From assembly GCA_947561585.1 (NCBI GenBank), contig CANNZV010002541.1, forward strand, positions 29,994 through 93,993: DNA of 64,000 bases, in the 5' to 3' direction. Of this stretch, positions 35,121 through 46,099 are shown piece by piece. The notes under the pieces are model-generated. The model was not told the origin of the DNA and did no database searches. It was given only the letters and a program-made list of their open reading frames with translations. Every line of letters begins with the position of its first letter. Within the stretch, counting starts at the first letter, position 1. Origin of the DNA: Caprella mutica (Eukaryota > Arthropoda > Malacostraca > Amphipoda > Caprellidae). The translations under genes were made by a program, and so were the position numbers.

Positions 35121-35582
35121 TGTAGTGATGCAAACACATCAATTGTGTATGCATAACTGCTATCATGAACCTATATGATTGTGTGTAAGTAACATTCAAA
35201 GTTAGTTACCAATCGACTCGCATGAGATACACACCTTATCTCAAGTCTTAGTTATTGAGACCTTTACTTGTGAGTGTTTTAGTGAAGTTACACAGTGTAT
35301 TTACCAGTGCTTGATAATCGAATATATTCTCTTTAAAGTGTTATCTATACTAAGTTATTATCCTAAATACAGTTAAGCTTGGACCAGAGGCTTGAGGTCG
35401 GAACCATATTGGCAAGGTGGTTCTAGGGCATGGTACCATGAGTATTTAGTAGAAAGAGATATATTGAGAAAAAGGAATCTGAAAATAGTAAACAGAGTAA
35501 GATTCTAATCACACGTAACCCATATAGTGGACCGTTATAAGGTTTCACAGTTGATGAGATAACCCCACAGGGGGAACCGTCA
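35121..35582 (+). repeat. 5' LTR
   Basis: Begins TGTAGTGATG and ends ACCGTCA (TG...CA). Followed after three bases by the primer-binding site. Confidence 0.9.
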
Positions 35583-35585
35583 CAT

Positions 35586-35603
35586 TGGTGGCAGTATGGT
35601 GCG
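35586..35603 (+). promoter_or_regulatory. primer-binding site
   Basis: TGGTGGCAGTATGGTGCG starts three bases after the 5' LTR; TGG pairs with the CCA end of a tRNA. The tRNA species cannot be named from the sequence alone. Confidence 0.6.
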
Positions 35604-36643
35604 TGATTAAGTAATTCGAATTTAATGAACGGAAATTCAATTACTAAAGTAAAAGTTTGAAAGCTTTGTAGTTTACCAAAAACTAAGTTAACCATCTGAT
35701 TGGAGAGTATTTGATTACAGCAAGACCGGGTTTTGCGACCCTATATGACGGTACGATTCAATTAAGGTGTTCAGTTTTTGTGATAAAATATAAAGAATTT
35801 TCAACTCAAGATCAAGCAAAAGGCATCTCGAAAATTATCGGAAGGATAAGGAGAGTACAGATGGCCTAATTTGAAATTTGAATGAGAGCAGAGACAATCA
35901 GTGAGACTAACCAGTCTGGAAAAATCTGAAAAAATTTGGAAAAGTCTGGAAAAGTCTGGAAAACACAGAGGGAGGAAGCGAAACTGAAGGGTAAAGGATT
36001 GCATGTTGGCGAATGGTGATGAAAAAACATTCGATTAATCAATAAGCAACATGCAAAAAAGCCGTAAATCAACCAGAAATTGAGAGTCTAATTTGTTTAA
36101 ATACTACACCTAAAAAGTATTTATTCAAACTGCTACATTCAGTGTACATTCAGTGTACAGTTAACATCAGAGCAAAAATCACCGACAAAACCTGATAAGA
36201 AGGATCCACTGTACATGGAACCGGAAGTTAAGTATAATATAACGATTAAAAAGCGTTACGTCATCCTTGTTATTTTCAATCTCATTTTTGATCAAAGAAG
36301 GTTCTTTTTATAGAGCTGAGTTCAGTGGTGAATTAATCTGCCCTGCTTAGTCAAGAGTGTTTGTGTGAATAAGCAATAAGTAGAAGGTCAGTTAGAAGAA
36401 ATTAATTAGTCTTTATTGCAGCAATTATAATTATAGGATGTATGTTGTGCATGCATTTCTTTCAGCTTTGTAATATTATTGATTGTTGTTTATTATTGAC
36501 AGGTATAAATATTTAATTTTATAATATTATTGATTATTTTTGCATGATTTATTTTTATGATATTATTTTTTTTCTTTCATAATTTGTGATTACACGCACA
36601 CTTGTTTAAGTACACACTAACATTTAATTAGGAATGAGAACAT
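35604..36643 (+). other. untranslated leader of the LTR element
   Basis: About 1 kb between primer-binding site and gag. It contains 'ctggaaaaatctg' style repeats at 35920-35970. No gene; a splice donor for the third ORF should lie here but none stands out. Confidence 0.5.
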
Positions 36644-37890
36644 ATGCCAAATTCGGAGGACGAAGTGGTTAATCCAGAATCTGTAGAGCTAAGATCTGGA
36701 AGAAAGACAAAACCACGAATTAAGAAAAGTAAACAAAATATTACACCCCCAAAAAAATCAGATACACAGCAACTGAATATAAATAGGATAGATAAACAAA
36801 CAAATACAGAAACAATGTCGGTTGAATTGACACAAGCTCAACTCCAAGAGATAATTAAAAGTAGAAGTACGACAATAATTAATTCTGATTCGTTGCCGAT
36901 ATTCAGAGGAAGAAGGAGGCCAGAAGATCCAGCTTTCGAGGAAAAAAACACATTTAAGCAACATTTGAGTCTATTAAATAATCATATATCCAGTTTAGGA
37001 GACAAGGATGATGCAGAAAAGAAGAAGATCATTCTCAGAAGCGCTGACTGCAAGCTGGGAGATTTTCATATTACTGTTAATAACGTTGTTAACAGAAAAA
37101 CATTTAAAGATAGCACCTACGAAGAAATATGCACGGCATTAGAAGATATATATGTGCAGAAAGACAGCAAGGATATCTACAGTGTATGTCACGAATTATA
37201 CACTAATAAATTGAAAAATGAAACTACAGCTGCCAGTGATATATTAAGTACATTGAAAAAATTGGAGAGGTCACAGATCATATATTGAATGACGAAACAA
37301 TGAACGCGCAATTTCCAGTAAAACTTGCAGCTGAAACTAATCAGGCATACAACAACAGATTGAAAAAGCACGCAAAGGATCTAATGAATACAGCCATGTA
37401 TTTAACGATATTTGGACCACAGATCAACCCCAGTATCGTCAAGGGAGTTATTGAAGGACCGTTCAAAACAACAGTTAATTTACTGTCCGCTACAACAAAG
37501 AAAATAAGATCTTTGCCACATGACAAAAAAATCCTAATCCCAAAGAAAAATTTCAATGACACAGAAATTTTTGTGATAGAAAATACTGATGAAAGAGTAG
37601 GTGAGAATCAAGGTAATTATCACGATGATATGCAGGAAGAAACAGAGGCATATTGCGCATAGGATGCAAGAAACAGAGGTACAGCCGGTAGGTATGCACG
37701 CAGAAGCAGATACAGATACAACCAGCTAGGAAGAACAAATGTACCAAACACGAATGACTACACACCACAGCAGAATAGTGATACAATTAAGTGCTTTTGA
37801 TGCAATAAACTAGGCCACATAGGAAGAGAATGCCGTGCTCAGCAACCTTTTAATCGAGGACAGAGCAAGGATTTTCGAAAAAAAATGTAA
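36644..37890 (+). pseudogene. gag: gag, with frameshift and two stops
   Basis: The N-terminal part (36644-37288) is basic and Ser/Thr/Lys-rich, then helical (FKQHLSLLNNHISSLGD, LSTLKKLERSQ). Near 37256 a run of six A is probably one base short, and the capsid-like part continues in the frame of 37285-37662. In that frame TAG at 37660 and TGA at 37798 interrupt the nucleocapsid. The second stop lies inside a CCHC zinc knuckle (C-F-stop-C-NKLGHIGREC). An Arg/Tyr-rich stretch (37663-37740) precedes it. The frame ends at 37888-37890 just after a run of eight A (37878-37885). Gag packages RNA in the retrotransposon particle. Confidence 0.8.
37878..37885 (+). promoter_or_regulatory. probable gag-pol -1 frameshift site (A8)
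   Basis: Eight A residues stand where the gag frame (CGA AAA AAA ATG TAA) hands over to the pol frame one base back (AAT GTA AAT ACG). This is the arrangement expected for a -1 slip on A AAA AAA, common in gypsy-type elements. No stimulatory RNA structure was checked. Confidence 0.5.
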
Positions 37891-38522
37891 ATACGAACAC
37901 TGAAATAAATACAACAAATAAAGTTAGTAAAAAACATGGTAGGGTTAATTTAACTAAACATTTAACAAAGACAAATGTGATATCGGTCGGTAACTCCGTG
38001 CACAAATGTGAATTAAACATGAATAAATTAAATCCGGTGTACGTTAAATTCAATGGTGAACTTAATTCGTCACTCAATGCAAGAAATCAATGCGAATGTA
38101 AAAATAAGTTCGATTTATTAAAAGAATTAGAGTTAAGCGTTGAGGAGAAAATAACAAGCGAGACGTATATTACAGCTCAGTTCGTAAAAAATAAAGATGA
38201 ATTAAGCGGATTGACGGACTGTCATTATACGATAAAAGGGACTTCTAAGCCAACGATAATTTTACATAGTAAAGAATTTGATTGGGAGGCTTTAATAGAT
38301 TCAGGAAGTGAGCGAACGATTTTAAACAGTCGTAATTTTAAATATATGGCGAGTAACGAAGACATAATGAAATCGGACGTAACTATTAAAGGCATAAACG
38401 GACGTTCCGAAGTAAAAGGTGAAATAAATTTTGTATTATTATCAAAGTAAAATAAGCAAAGAGTAAACGCTTTACTAATCGATAACAACAGTCTACCCTA
38501 TGACGTCATATTAGGAAGGGAC
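37884..38522 (+). pseudogene. pol: aspartic protease part of pol, stop-interrupted
   Basis: The pol frame opens at the A8 run and is listed from the first Met-like codon as 37977-38450. The retropepsin active site reads ALIDSGSERTIL at about 38290, with DSG in place of the usual DTG. TAA at 38448-38450 stops the frame just before the second conserved motif, which continues in the same frame as VILGRDVL (about 38506-38529). The protease would process Gag and Pol. This copy cannot make a full-length product without readthrough. Confidence 0.75.
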
Positions 38523-40904
38523 GTGTTAACGAACGCGCAAATTGATTTTGATAAAAATATTTTGAAGTTAGGTGAAGAAAAAATTCCGTTTATGGAAAAA
38601 CGTAAAATAGCTACTAAAGAACTATTAAGCACGAATTGCTTAATAGCAGAGTTAGTTCTCATTTTTAATAGGTCAAAAAGAAGAACTTTGATAAGGGAAA
38701 TTAACGAACAAACAAACAGTCACAGTAGTATTGCGAAAGTAAGGGTTAAACCTCAATTAAATCAGAAAGGGCAAGCAGAGGTTATGAAGTCCGAGATAAA
38801 AACGAAGCCTTGTAGAAAAAATAAAATACGCAAGAAGAACGGTAATGTTCATATAAGTAGCCAAGTCGTTGAGGCAAATACCGTTAAGGTTGTTTATGGT
38901 TTTGTAAAGAACAACGAAGCAGGCAGTTATATCGTAGCTAAAAGAAGTTTCAGTTCGGGTTTAGTGGTAGCCGAAACACTAATAAAAATCGAAGACATTA
39001 AAAAAGAAGGGGATCAAGTGTCAATATGCCCAGTTTTCGTAATGAATCCGACTGATAGTGATATCGTATTAAACGAAAATAAAATAATAGGTACACTCGA
39101 AACCTACGAAAAGCAAGTCGAAGTCAATATAGCGACTATATCGGAGTGTTTAAATAATAGGACTCGTAAATCTAGATTAGGAAACGTGTTGAGTGACGAA
39201 AAAACAAAGCCATTTGAACGAAACGTTACCCCCGATTTAATTTATGGAAAGTCAATGGTACATGCAGTTGGAAATAATGGAGAGCCATTAGTTTCAGTGC
39301 ATGGCAACCGAGAGATAAAGTTTAAAATATCACGTGACGGAAGTGCTGATAGGAGCAGTGATATTACAGTAAAAAGTGATGATGAAGATTCTCAGACAGT
39401 GCCATCAGCACTGAGAAGGTTAGTTAATGCTGACATATCATGTGGAATGTCAGAGTATGAAGACAAAACGACGCAGTTACTAAATAATTTTAGAGACGTA
39501 ATTACTCTTAAAGACGAACCTATCGGAACTACTAGTATATGTACACATAGTATTAAACTGAAGGACCCTAATATAGTTATCAATAAAATACCATATAGAA
39601 TACCACATAAGTTTGAAGAACAACTTGAAGAAGTTAATAAATCAATGTTAGAAGAAGGTACTATTGAACCTTCAATGTCCGACTTCAACTTTCCCGTAAT
39701 AGTGGTTCATAAAAAGAATGGGGAAATACGTCCCGTAATAGATTTCAGATCTCTAAATAAATGTGTGCATATACAAGGATTTCCTTTACCTAGAGTTGAC
39801 GATATGTTAGGATCATTAGGTGGGTCTAAGGTATTTTCTAGTTTAGATCTAAGGAGCGCATTTCACCAAGTGAAACTCTCCGAAGAATCTAAAAAACTTA
39901 CAGCATTTGCGGTAAATGGTAAAAAATGGCAGTTTTGTAAGTTACCCTTCGGGTATGTCAATAGTCCAAAAGTATTTCAAGCAATTATGACAAAAGCTTT
40001 AAATAAAGTATTAGGGAAACTATGTTTCGTATTTATTGATGATATCCTAATTTTTAGTCGATCATATGAACAACATTTAAATGATATTAGCCAAGTGCTA
40101 ATGAGTTTACGTGACGCTCATTTGAGATTAAAATTAGAGAAGTGTGAATTCTTTAAACACGAAATCAACTTTCTTAGACATCGGGTCACTACTGATGGCA
40201 TACGATGCATCCAAAACGAAAAACTTATAGAAGCATCTAGACCAACAGATGTAAAGAAACTTCAGCGGTTTTTAGGGCTTGCAAACTACTTTCGTAAGTT
40301 CGTCCCTAAATTCAGCCAGAAGGCCGAACCATTATATAGACTATTAAGGAAGGACACTAAATTTGACTGGACTGACGAATGTGAGGCTAGCTTCACTAGT
40401 CTCAAAAATATTTTGACATCAGATAAGGTTTTAGCTCATCCAAATTATTCCAGACCATTTTATTTATTTACTGACAGCTCAAGTGTCGGAGTTGGCGCAG
40501 CATTGCTACAACCAGATTCGACCAGAAGCAAAACATTAAGACCCATAGCCTATTTCAGTAAATCATTAAATTCTACTCAGAAAAGGTACTCCACAACTAA
40601 GCAAGAGTTCCTTGCAATCCATCTAGCTTTAAAGGAATTTCAATATCTATGTCTAGGGTATCCTAATACCATTTTAACTGACCACAAACCCTTGTGCGCA
40701 TTTTTTGGTAATAAACTTCCATTAGATTCGGCAATGGCCAGGTGGGCCATTGAGGCTAGCACATATGATTGCACCATTAGGTATTTTGAGGGTAAACGTA
40801 ATGAAGTAGCAGATACTCTTAGTAGATTAACTCCTTTAACGGAAGAAACAATAGATGAATGCGAACTTTTAACACCATCTAATGAAAGTTTTAGCTCAAT
40901 TTAA
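38523..40904 (+). pseudogene. pol: reverse transcriptase and RNase H part of pol
   Basis: A 793-residue open frame. RT motifs appear in order: VVHKKNGEIRPVIDFRSLN (motif around residue 395), FSSLDLRSAFHQVKL (catalytic Asp in SSLDL), FGYVNSPKVFQ, then the palm motif FIDDILIFS with Asp506-Asp507, and KLEKCEF. The connection (RFLGLANYFRKF) is followed by RNase H: FTDSSSVGVGAAL, the KEFLAI-type QEFLAIHLALKE, and LTDHKPL. All are diagnostic for Ty3/gypsy. The N-terminal 300 residues carry the end of the protease and a spacer. It ends at a TAA (40902-40904) that interrupts the same frame as the integrase. Confidence 0.92.
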
Positions 40905-41021
40905 AGTTTTATAGCAACCACAAGATCGAGGGCTAAGCTAAATGTACCACAAATTATAAACAACAATGACAGTGAATCAGAAACAGACTCAGAAAATGAA
41001 CAAGAATCAGATCCATCTAAA

Positions 41022-42273
41022 TTGTATAAAATCAACAAAGAAAAACCATTTTTGAATTACATACCTAAACACGAAGACATAACATGGACTTCAAACAGAC
41101 TAAAGACTGCACAGTCAAACGACTTTGCTTGTAAGGAAATAATGGACATATTAAATAGAAAAAAAATAGGAACATCTAAAAAAATAGCTGAGTTTTTCAT
41201 ATTAGACGGAATATTATATCGACATAGGAAAATAGATTCTAGGGCAGTCAGTATTGTTAATTATGTTATACCAAATAAAATGATCAATTTAGTAATTAAT
41301 TCAATACATTTTAACACTCATTGTGGTTTAGCTCATACGCTATTTAAATTTCGACTAAAATACTATCATTTTCAAGAAAGATCGGTCATAGAATCTTTTA
41401 TTAAAAGATGTGATGCTTGCAAAATACTTAAAGGAAGTCTAGATACACCAATTAAATTATTGTCTGCCCCAGTAGCTAATACACCATTCGAAACAGTTTC
41501 ATTTGATTTTATAGGACCTTTTATTACAACTGACACGAACAACAAGTACATTTTATCAATAACATGCATGTTGACACGATATAACGAATTACAAGCAGTA
41601 GCTGACAAATCAACTAACACAGTAATTGATTGTCTAAGTAAAACATTTAGCCGTTGTGGATACCCCAAAACGCTAATGTCAGATTGTGCAAAAGAATTTA
41701 AGTCTAACGCAATTAGAACTTTCAGTGAAATACATCAGATATATAAGTGTGAGGTACTACTATACTCAGCATATTCCAATGGAATTTGTGAACGCAATAA
41801 CCAGAGAATTAACAAATTATTAAGATTCTATGTCCAAAACACAATCAACAACCAATTAAATATGTCCTTGAAAGATACGCCTTCATTTGCCTTATTTGGA
41901 CGTGATACCTCCCCAAATATACAAGCAGAAAATTTGGATAACATTTACAAGTTAGATACATCAGAATCAATAGTCAAAGTTAAGGCCAGACAAGCTATAT
42001 TTATTCAAGATCAGATTAGAGCTAACATAATAAATCAATCAAACAAACGCATAATTTACCACAATAGGACACGAAAAGACAAAATTATACAGATAGGTGA
42101 TCGAGTATTAATTAGAATTCATCAGAAAACACATAAATAATTACAATTATATTGGATAGGACCAGGTACAGTATTACAAGTAAAATAAACAAAGCTATAA
42201 TTAAAATAGGACATCAAACGATAACAAGTAACATAAATTACCTAACTAAGTTAGAAAATTTCACAACAAATTA
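41022..42273 (+). pseudogene. pol: integrase part of pol, with terminal stop and frameshift
   Basis: The frame is continuous with RT apart from the TAA at 40902. The zinc-binding HHCC region reads IHFNTHCGLAH then RCDACK. The catalytic triad is visible: FDFIG, SDCAKEF and GICERNNQ, with 35 residues between the second Asp and the Glu (D,D35E). TAA at 42138-42140 cuts the C-terminus, but the same frame goes on with LYWIGPGTVLQV, the GPY/F module, and then a shift near 42180 leads to a TAA at 42271-42273. Integrase inserts the element's cDNA. No chromodomain is seen. Confidence 0.88.
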
Positions 42274-42841
42274 ATTAAATAAATTCATTACCAACATTAA
42301 ACAGGAAATCAAATTATAAGCAATTTGAATATAAACATCATACAGGTAGCCCAAAAAAGGAACACATAACACGAAGTAACATGAGGTAACATGTAACATG
42401 TAGTACAGGAACACGTGACATATAACTCTGTTACATGCAAAGATTCAGAGAAATGTTTACATTTTTTTGCTTACGCAAGTCAAACAAACACACCAAGTAG
42501 CTCATTGTTCAAAATACAATATTTCATTTGCTCAGTAAGAGAATTATTGTACATGTAAAATAATTGTATGTATTTAATTTAAGTTGATGGGATGAATTAT
42601 GAATTTTATTAATATAAAATTTCATATAATAATTTTAAGATGATTAATTTTTCATTGTATGCATGTTAATTTTAAATTTTGTGTTTAAATGTAAAAAAAT
42701 ATATATATAAATTTAAAATTATGATGAAAGACTGAAATAACTTAAAATCAAAAATAATTAATTCAAAATGAGACTGATATCTGATAAAATAACTAAAAAA
42801 AAAGACCAGGGGCCATGAACTAACAGTATCGTTTTAATTTC
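42274..42841 (+). other. non-coding spacer between pol and the third ORF
   Basis: Extremely AT-rich in the middle, with repeated 'aagtaacatgaggtaacatg' words at 42370-42400. It ends in a pyrimidine tract and splice acceptor. Confidence 0.6.
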
Positions 42842-42843
42842 AG
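42842..42843 (+). promoter_or_regulatory. splice acceptor before the third ORF
   Basis: 'tatcgttttaatttcag' directly before tgaacac is a well-formed acceptor 137 bases upstream of the third ORF's ATG. Errantivirus-type gypsy elements express env from a spliced RNA, and this site is where such an acceptor would be expected. Confidence 0.5.
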
Positions 42844-42979
42844 TGAACACAAAGCAGCGAGGCACAGCCGTTGACAGACCCTCAGCCATATACAGCCAGT
42901 GACTGACCCTCAGCCACTCACAGCCGGTTGACACATTAACATATACTTCAAGGTCGTGAGAACGAACAGCTGACGCAAC

Positions 42980-43309
42980 ATGGGCCAGACTCAAATTAAC
43001 TTTGATTTGAACTCGGTGGTGGAGCTGATCCAGAAGTCGACTTCAATGAACAAGGCTCATTTAGAGCATGCTATTAAATCCATGGGGACAACTAAATATG
43101 ACCTGATCCCGGATTTATTTAGCGATGTTTTGGTGTTAATCCTAACACTGTTAGTTGTGATAATTCTGGTATGCGGGTACAATCACTCCAGGAGGGTAAA
43201 GTCCGACGAGGACATGAAGATGTACGAAATGCGAAGTTTGAAGTCAAAAATGGCGACAGAAGCATTTAATCAAATTAAAAGAGGGACCCCTTTAGAACAA
43301 GGGAACTAA
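42980..43309 (+). CDS. 109-aa single-pass membrane protein in the env position (ORF3)
   Basis: The ORF is intact while gag and pol are broken. It starts MGQTQINFDL: Met-Gly followed by polar residues, so N-myristoylation is possible. Residues 1-47 are soluble and helix-prone, residues about 48-66 (DVLVLILTLLVVIILVCGY) form one transmembrane segment, and residues 67-109 are highly charged (NHSRRVKSDEDMKMYEMRS). It is far too short for a gypsy envelope glycoprotein and has no signal peptide, furin-like site or cysteine-rich ectodomain. It could be a reduced env remnant, an unrelated accessory gene of the element, or a captured host gene. The upstream 130 bases contain a short 'cctcagcca' repeat. 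Expression would need splicing or internal initiation. Confidence 0.6.
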   Translation: MGQTQINFDLNSVVELIQKSTSMNKAHLEHAIKSMGTTKYDLIPDLFSDVLVLILTLLVVIILVCGYNHSRRVKSDEDMKMYEMRSLKSKMATEAFNQIKRGTPLEQGN

Positions 43310-45298
43310 TTGGAACGGTAAATTACTTTAATGACCAGGCAATCAACATTCAGGCAACAAACTTTATTGTAATGCCTCATAAAAAAACAAAAAACAAAAA
43401 GCAAAATTAACAAAACAAGATATAGCAGCATTTAAGAAATTTTTTTTTAGAAAAAATAAAAGTCAAATTAAATTAGACCATTATTTTAAATTTTTAATTT
43501 TAAGTTTGGGTAATTTTAAGTGAAAATTAACAATAATCGTTTCCAATTGAATTTAATTTTAAGTTTAATTTTTTTTTCGGTGTTAATTTTAATGTTTAAT
43601 TTTAAGGATTAAGACTGTCTCAAAAGTTGATAGAGATGATCAAAATTCATATAAATTCAAATAAGAATATAAATTGATTAAAAAGTCATAAAATACGATA
43701 TCATAACATATGATAAATTCAAATGAATAATTACTTTTATCAATAAAGAAGGAATTTTATTACAATAAAACATAACTAAGTTAAATAAAATATATTTTTA
43801 TAATAAATAAATTTTTTCTTGGATTAAAAAATTTTGTTTTTAAAAGTAAATGCAGTAACAAATTTGTGTAATGTATTGGAGTGATCAAGGACTCTGATAA
43901 TGTCATGGCACAAGGGACAGAACAGTAATATAAATATGTTAAAGTTAACTCATTTAGGCAAAATCGTACTATTTCGTCTAGGCCGTACAAGTGGTAGTAT
44001 CATTTGGTTATTGGAACGTGTATTGCCAAGCGCCACACTTGTGCCGACACAATACTACGATAAAGATAAGAGTTAGGAATGGCTTTAAATATAAGTGGAT
44101 AGGAATGAGAACGAGAGACTGCATCTATTAACTATTTATTAACTACCTACTATTACTAACTAATATCCTACCTACCTACTTGATCCTACCTATCTACTTA
44201 AACAAATATTAAATATAATAACTCTTTCTATCTTTTCAAAACCAGTGTACGAGATGCATAAGGCACTTTATACTAAATTGCGGAAATTATTAAAGTCCCT
44301 TTAACAGATGACATTATGGACTTATTGACTATTTTTAAATGAATTAATATAGTTTGATTACTAAACAAGCCAACAGTTAAATTAAATGAATATGTAATGG
44401 AAGTGATTGGGAAAGGGGAAATGGACATGGGTTGGAAAAGGGATTGTGGTATAAAGATGAAAAACACCGGACTGAAAAATAACAGAAGAAATTAAAATAC
44501 AAATAAGATAAACTAATAAACAAATAATAGATAACATAAATAATGAAAGAATACATAAGATAAATACATGAATAAATTACACCAATAGCTACATATAAAT
44601 TTACCTTGTTTTTGCTGTTTCTATTTTAATTAATATAATCAGTTAGTTGTCTCCAATAGCTAGCATTAGCATCAAATGCAACTTTACCTGATTAGCTATT
44701 TTTATGCAAGTATGAACATTAGATTCATCTTATGAAATGATTTGTACTAATCTGTAAGAATCAAGATTTTTAGAAGATTTTTAGTGAGCAGTCATGTGTT
44801 ACATGCGTGAGTATAAAAATTAGAATGATTGGCGCTTTTTTTGAATGGACTGTCTTCACTGTCGTTAATGGTTCAAATTTTTATTGGAATGATAGACATA
44901 CTCTTCAATTAGACCAAGTTATATTAGAGAATATAAATAATGAGTAGCTAAATCATATTGGTATTAGCTACTCAAAACGATTCACTGTAGGAATTTGGCA
45001 GATACTCCGCCATAACAATAATATTTAGAATAATATTCTAAATAAATTAAGATAAAAATTTTAAGAAAATTTGGTGAATGCACTTTAGTCTGACATATGT
45101 CTAGAATGAATTAAACTCATATTTTTCAATTTGCTAATAATATATTTATAGCCGGTTCGAGAAATTTCAGGAGATCCAAAACACATGTTTCCACTAACAG
45201 CGTGAGCGTCTCAACATTGTTAAATATAGAGTAACAATGGGTAGACAGACCAGCTGGCAGTTTTGGAAAAATGTGAATAATGTAACTTTGAAATTTTC
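43310..45298 (+). other. 3' non-coding region of the LTR element
   Basis: About 2 kb with no supported gene. It includes an 'aattttaagt' simple-repeat stretch at 43480-43610 and a 'cctacctac' block near 44150-44200. The short minus ORFs here are chance frames. Confidence 0.5.
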
Positions 45299-45312
45299 GG
45301 AAGGGGGGAGCG
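45299..45312 (+). promoter_or_regulatory. polypurine tract
   Basis: ggaaggggggagcg lies directly before the 3' LTR and would prime plus-strand synthesis. Confidence 0.7.
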
Positions 45313-45313
45313 A

Positions 45314-45774
45314 TGTAGTGATGCAAACACATCAATTGTGTATGCATAACTGCTATCATGAACCTATATGATTGTGTGTAAGTAACATTCAAAGTTAGCT
45401 ACCAATCGACTCGCATGAGATACACATCTTATCTCAAGTCTTAGTTATTGAGACCTTTACTTGTGAGTGTTTTAGTGAAGTTACACAGTGTAATTACCAG
45501 TGCTTGATAATCGAATATATTCTCATTAAAGTGTTATCTATACTAAGTTATTATCCTAAATACAGTTAAGCTTGGACCAGAGGCCTGAGGTCGGAACCAT
45601 ATTGGCAAGGTGGTTATAGGGCATGGTACCATGAGTATTTAGTAGAAAGAGATATATTGAGAAAAAGGAATCTGAAAATAGTAAACAGAGTAAGATTCTA
45701 ATCACACGTAACCCATTTAGTGGACCGTTATAAGGTTTCACAGTTGATGAGATAACCTCACAGGGGAACCGTCA
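45314..45774 (+). repeat. 3' LTR
   Basis: Begins TGTAGTGATG, ends GGGAACCGTCA; about ten differences from the 5' LTR, including one fewer A/G in the last 20 bases. Confidence 0.9.
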
Positions 45775-46040
45775 AGGTTTTTATGAAGACATAATATAGA
45801 AAAGCCAATTTGTTGAGATTTTATATCGGTTTTAGTGAGTCCATAGGTTGCTAAACAAACTTTTAAGGGATAGGTTACTAGGGCTGAAACACGTTTTCGC
45901 TGTTACACGCAGAGCTGACTGCACCCCAACCGCTGAATGCAATGCACCTCAACCGCTGAATGCAATGCACCCCAACCGCTGAATGCAAAATTATCCTCAA
46001 AAAAGAAAATATTCAGCATGTCCCATTGTTCCCAGTGTCA
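45775..46040 (+). repeat. segment A, copy 2 (right flank of the LTR element)
   Basis: Matches 34878-35120 almost exactly, with one extra 'ccgctgaatgcaatgcac' unit. It ends ttcccagtgt and is followed by cacattgatgac, which resembles the bases after the 5' LTR (cacattggtggc). Confidence 0.85.
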
Positions 46041-46055
46041 CATTGATGACACCGA

Positions 46056-46087
46056 TTAATCATTATTTCTTTCGAAATAATGATTAA
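46056..46087. repeat. perfect 14-bp-arm hairpin
   Basis: ttaatcattatttc and gaaataatgattaa pair perfectly around the loop tttc. Confidence 0.8.
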
Positions 46088-46099
46088 AAACTTTGAAAA

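Larger units (their letters stand above)
35121..45774 (+). mobile_element. Ty3/gypsy LTR retrotransposon, decayed
   Basis: Two 462-bp and 461-bp LTRs, a primer-binding site, a polypurine tract and gag-protease-RT-RNase H-integrase order identify a Ty3/gypsy (Metaviridae-type) element of about 10.65 kb. A third ORF sits in the env position. Breaks: one frameshift in gag near 37256, in-frame stops at 37660, 37798, 38448, 40902 and 42138, and a shift near 42180. The LTRs differ at roughly ten positions by eye (about 2%). There is no target duplication at the LTR ends; instead both sides are flanked by segment A. The element is annotated as broken and no repaired product is given. Confidence 0.93.

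Noticed and set aside
42980..43309. Full retroviral-type envelope glycoprotein
   Set aside because: The ORF is only 109 residues, with no signal peptide, cleavage site or cysteine-rich ectodomain.
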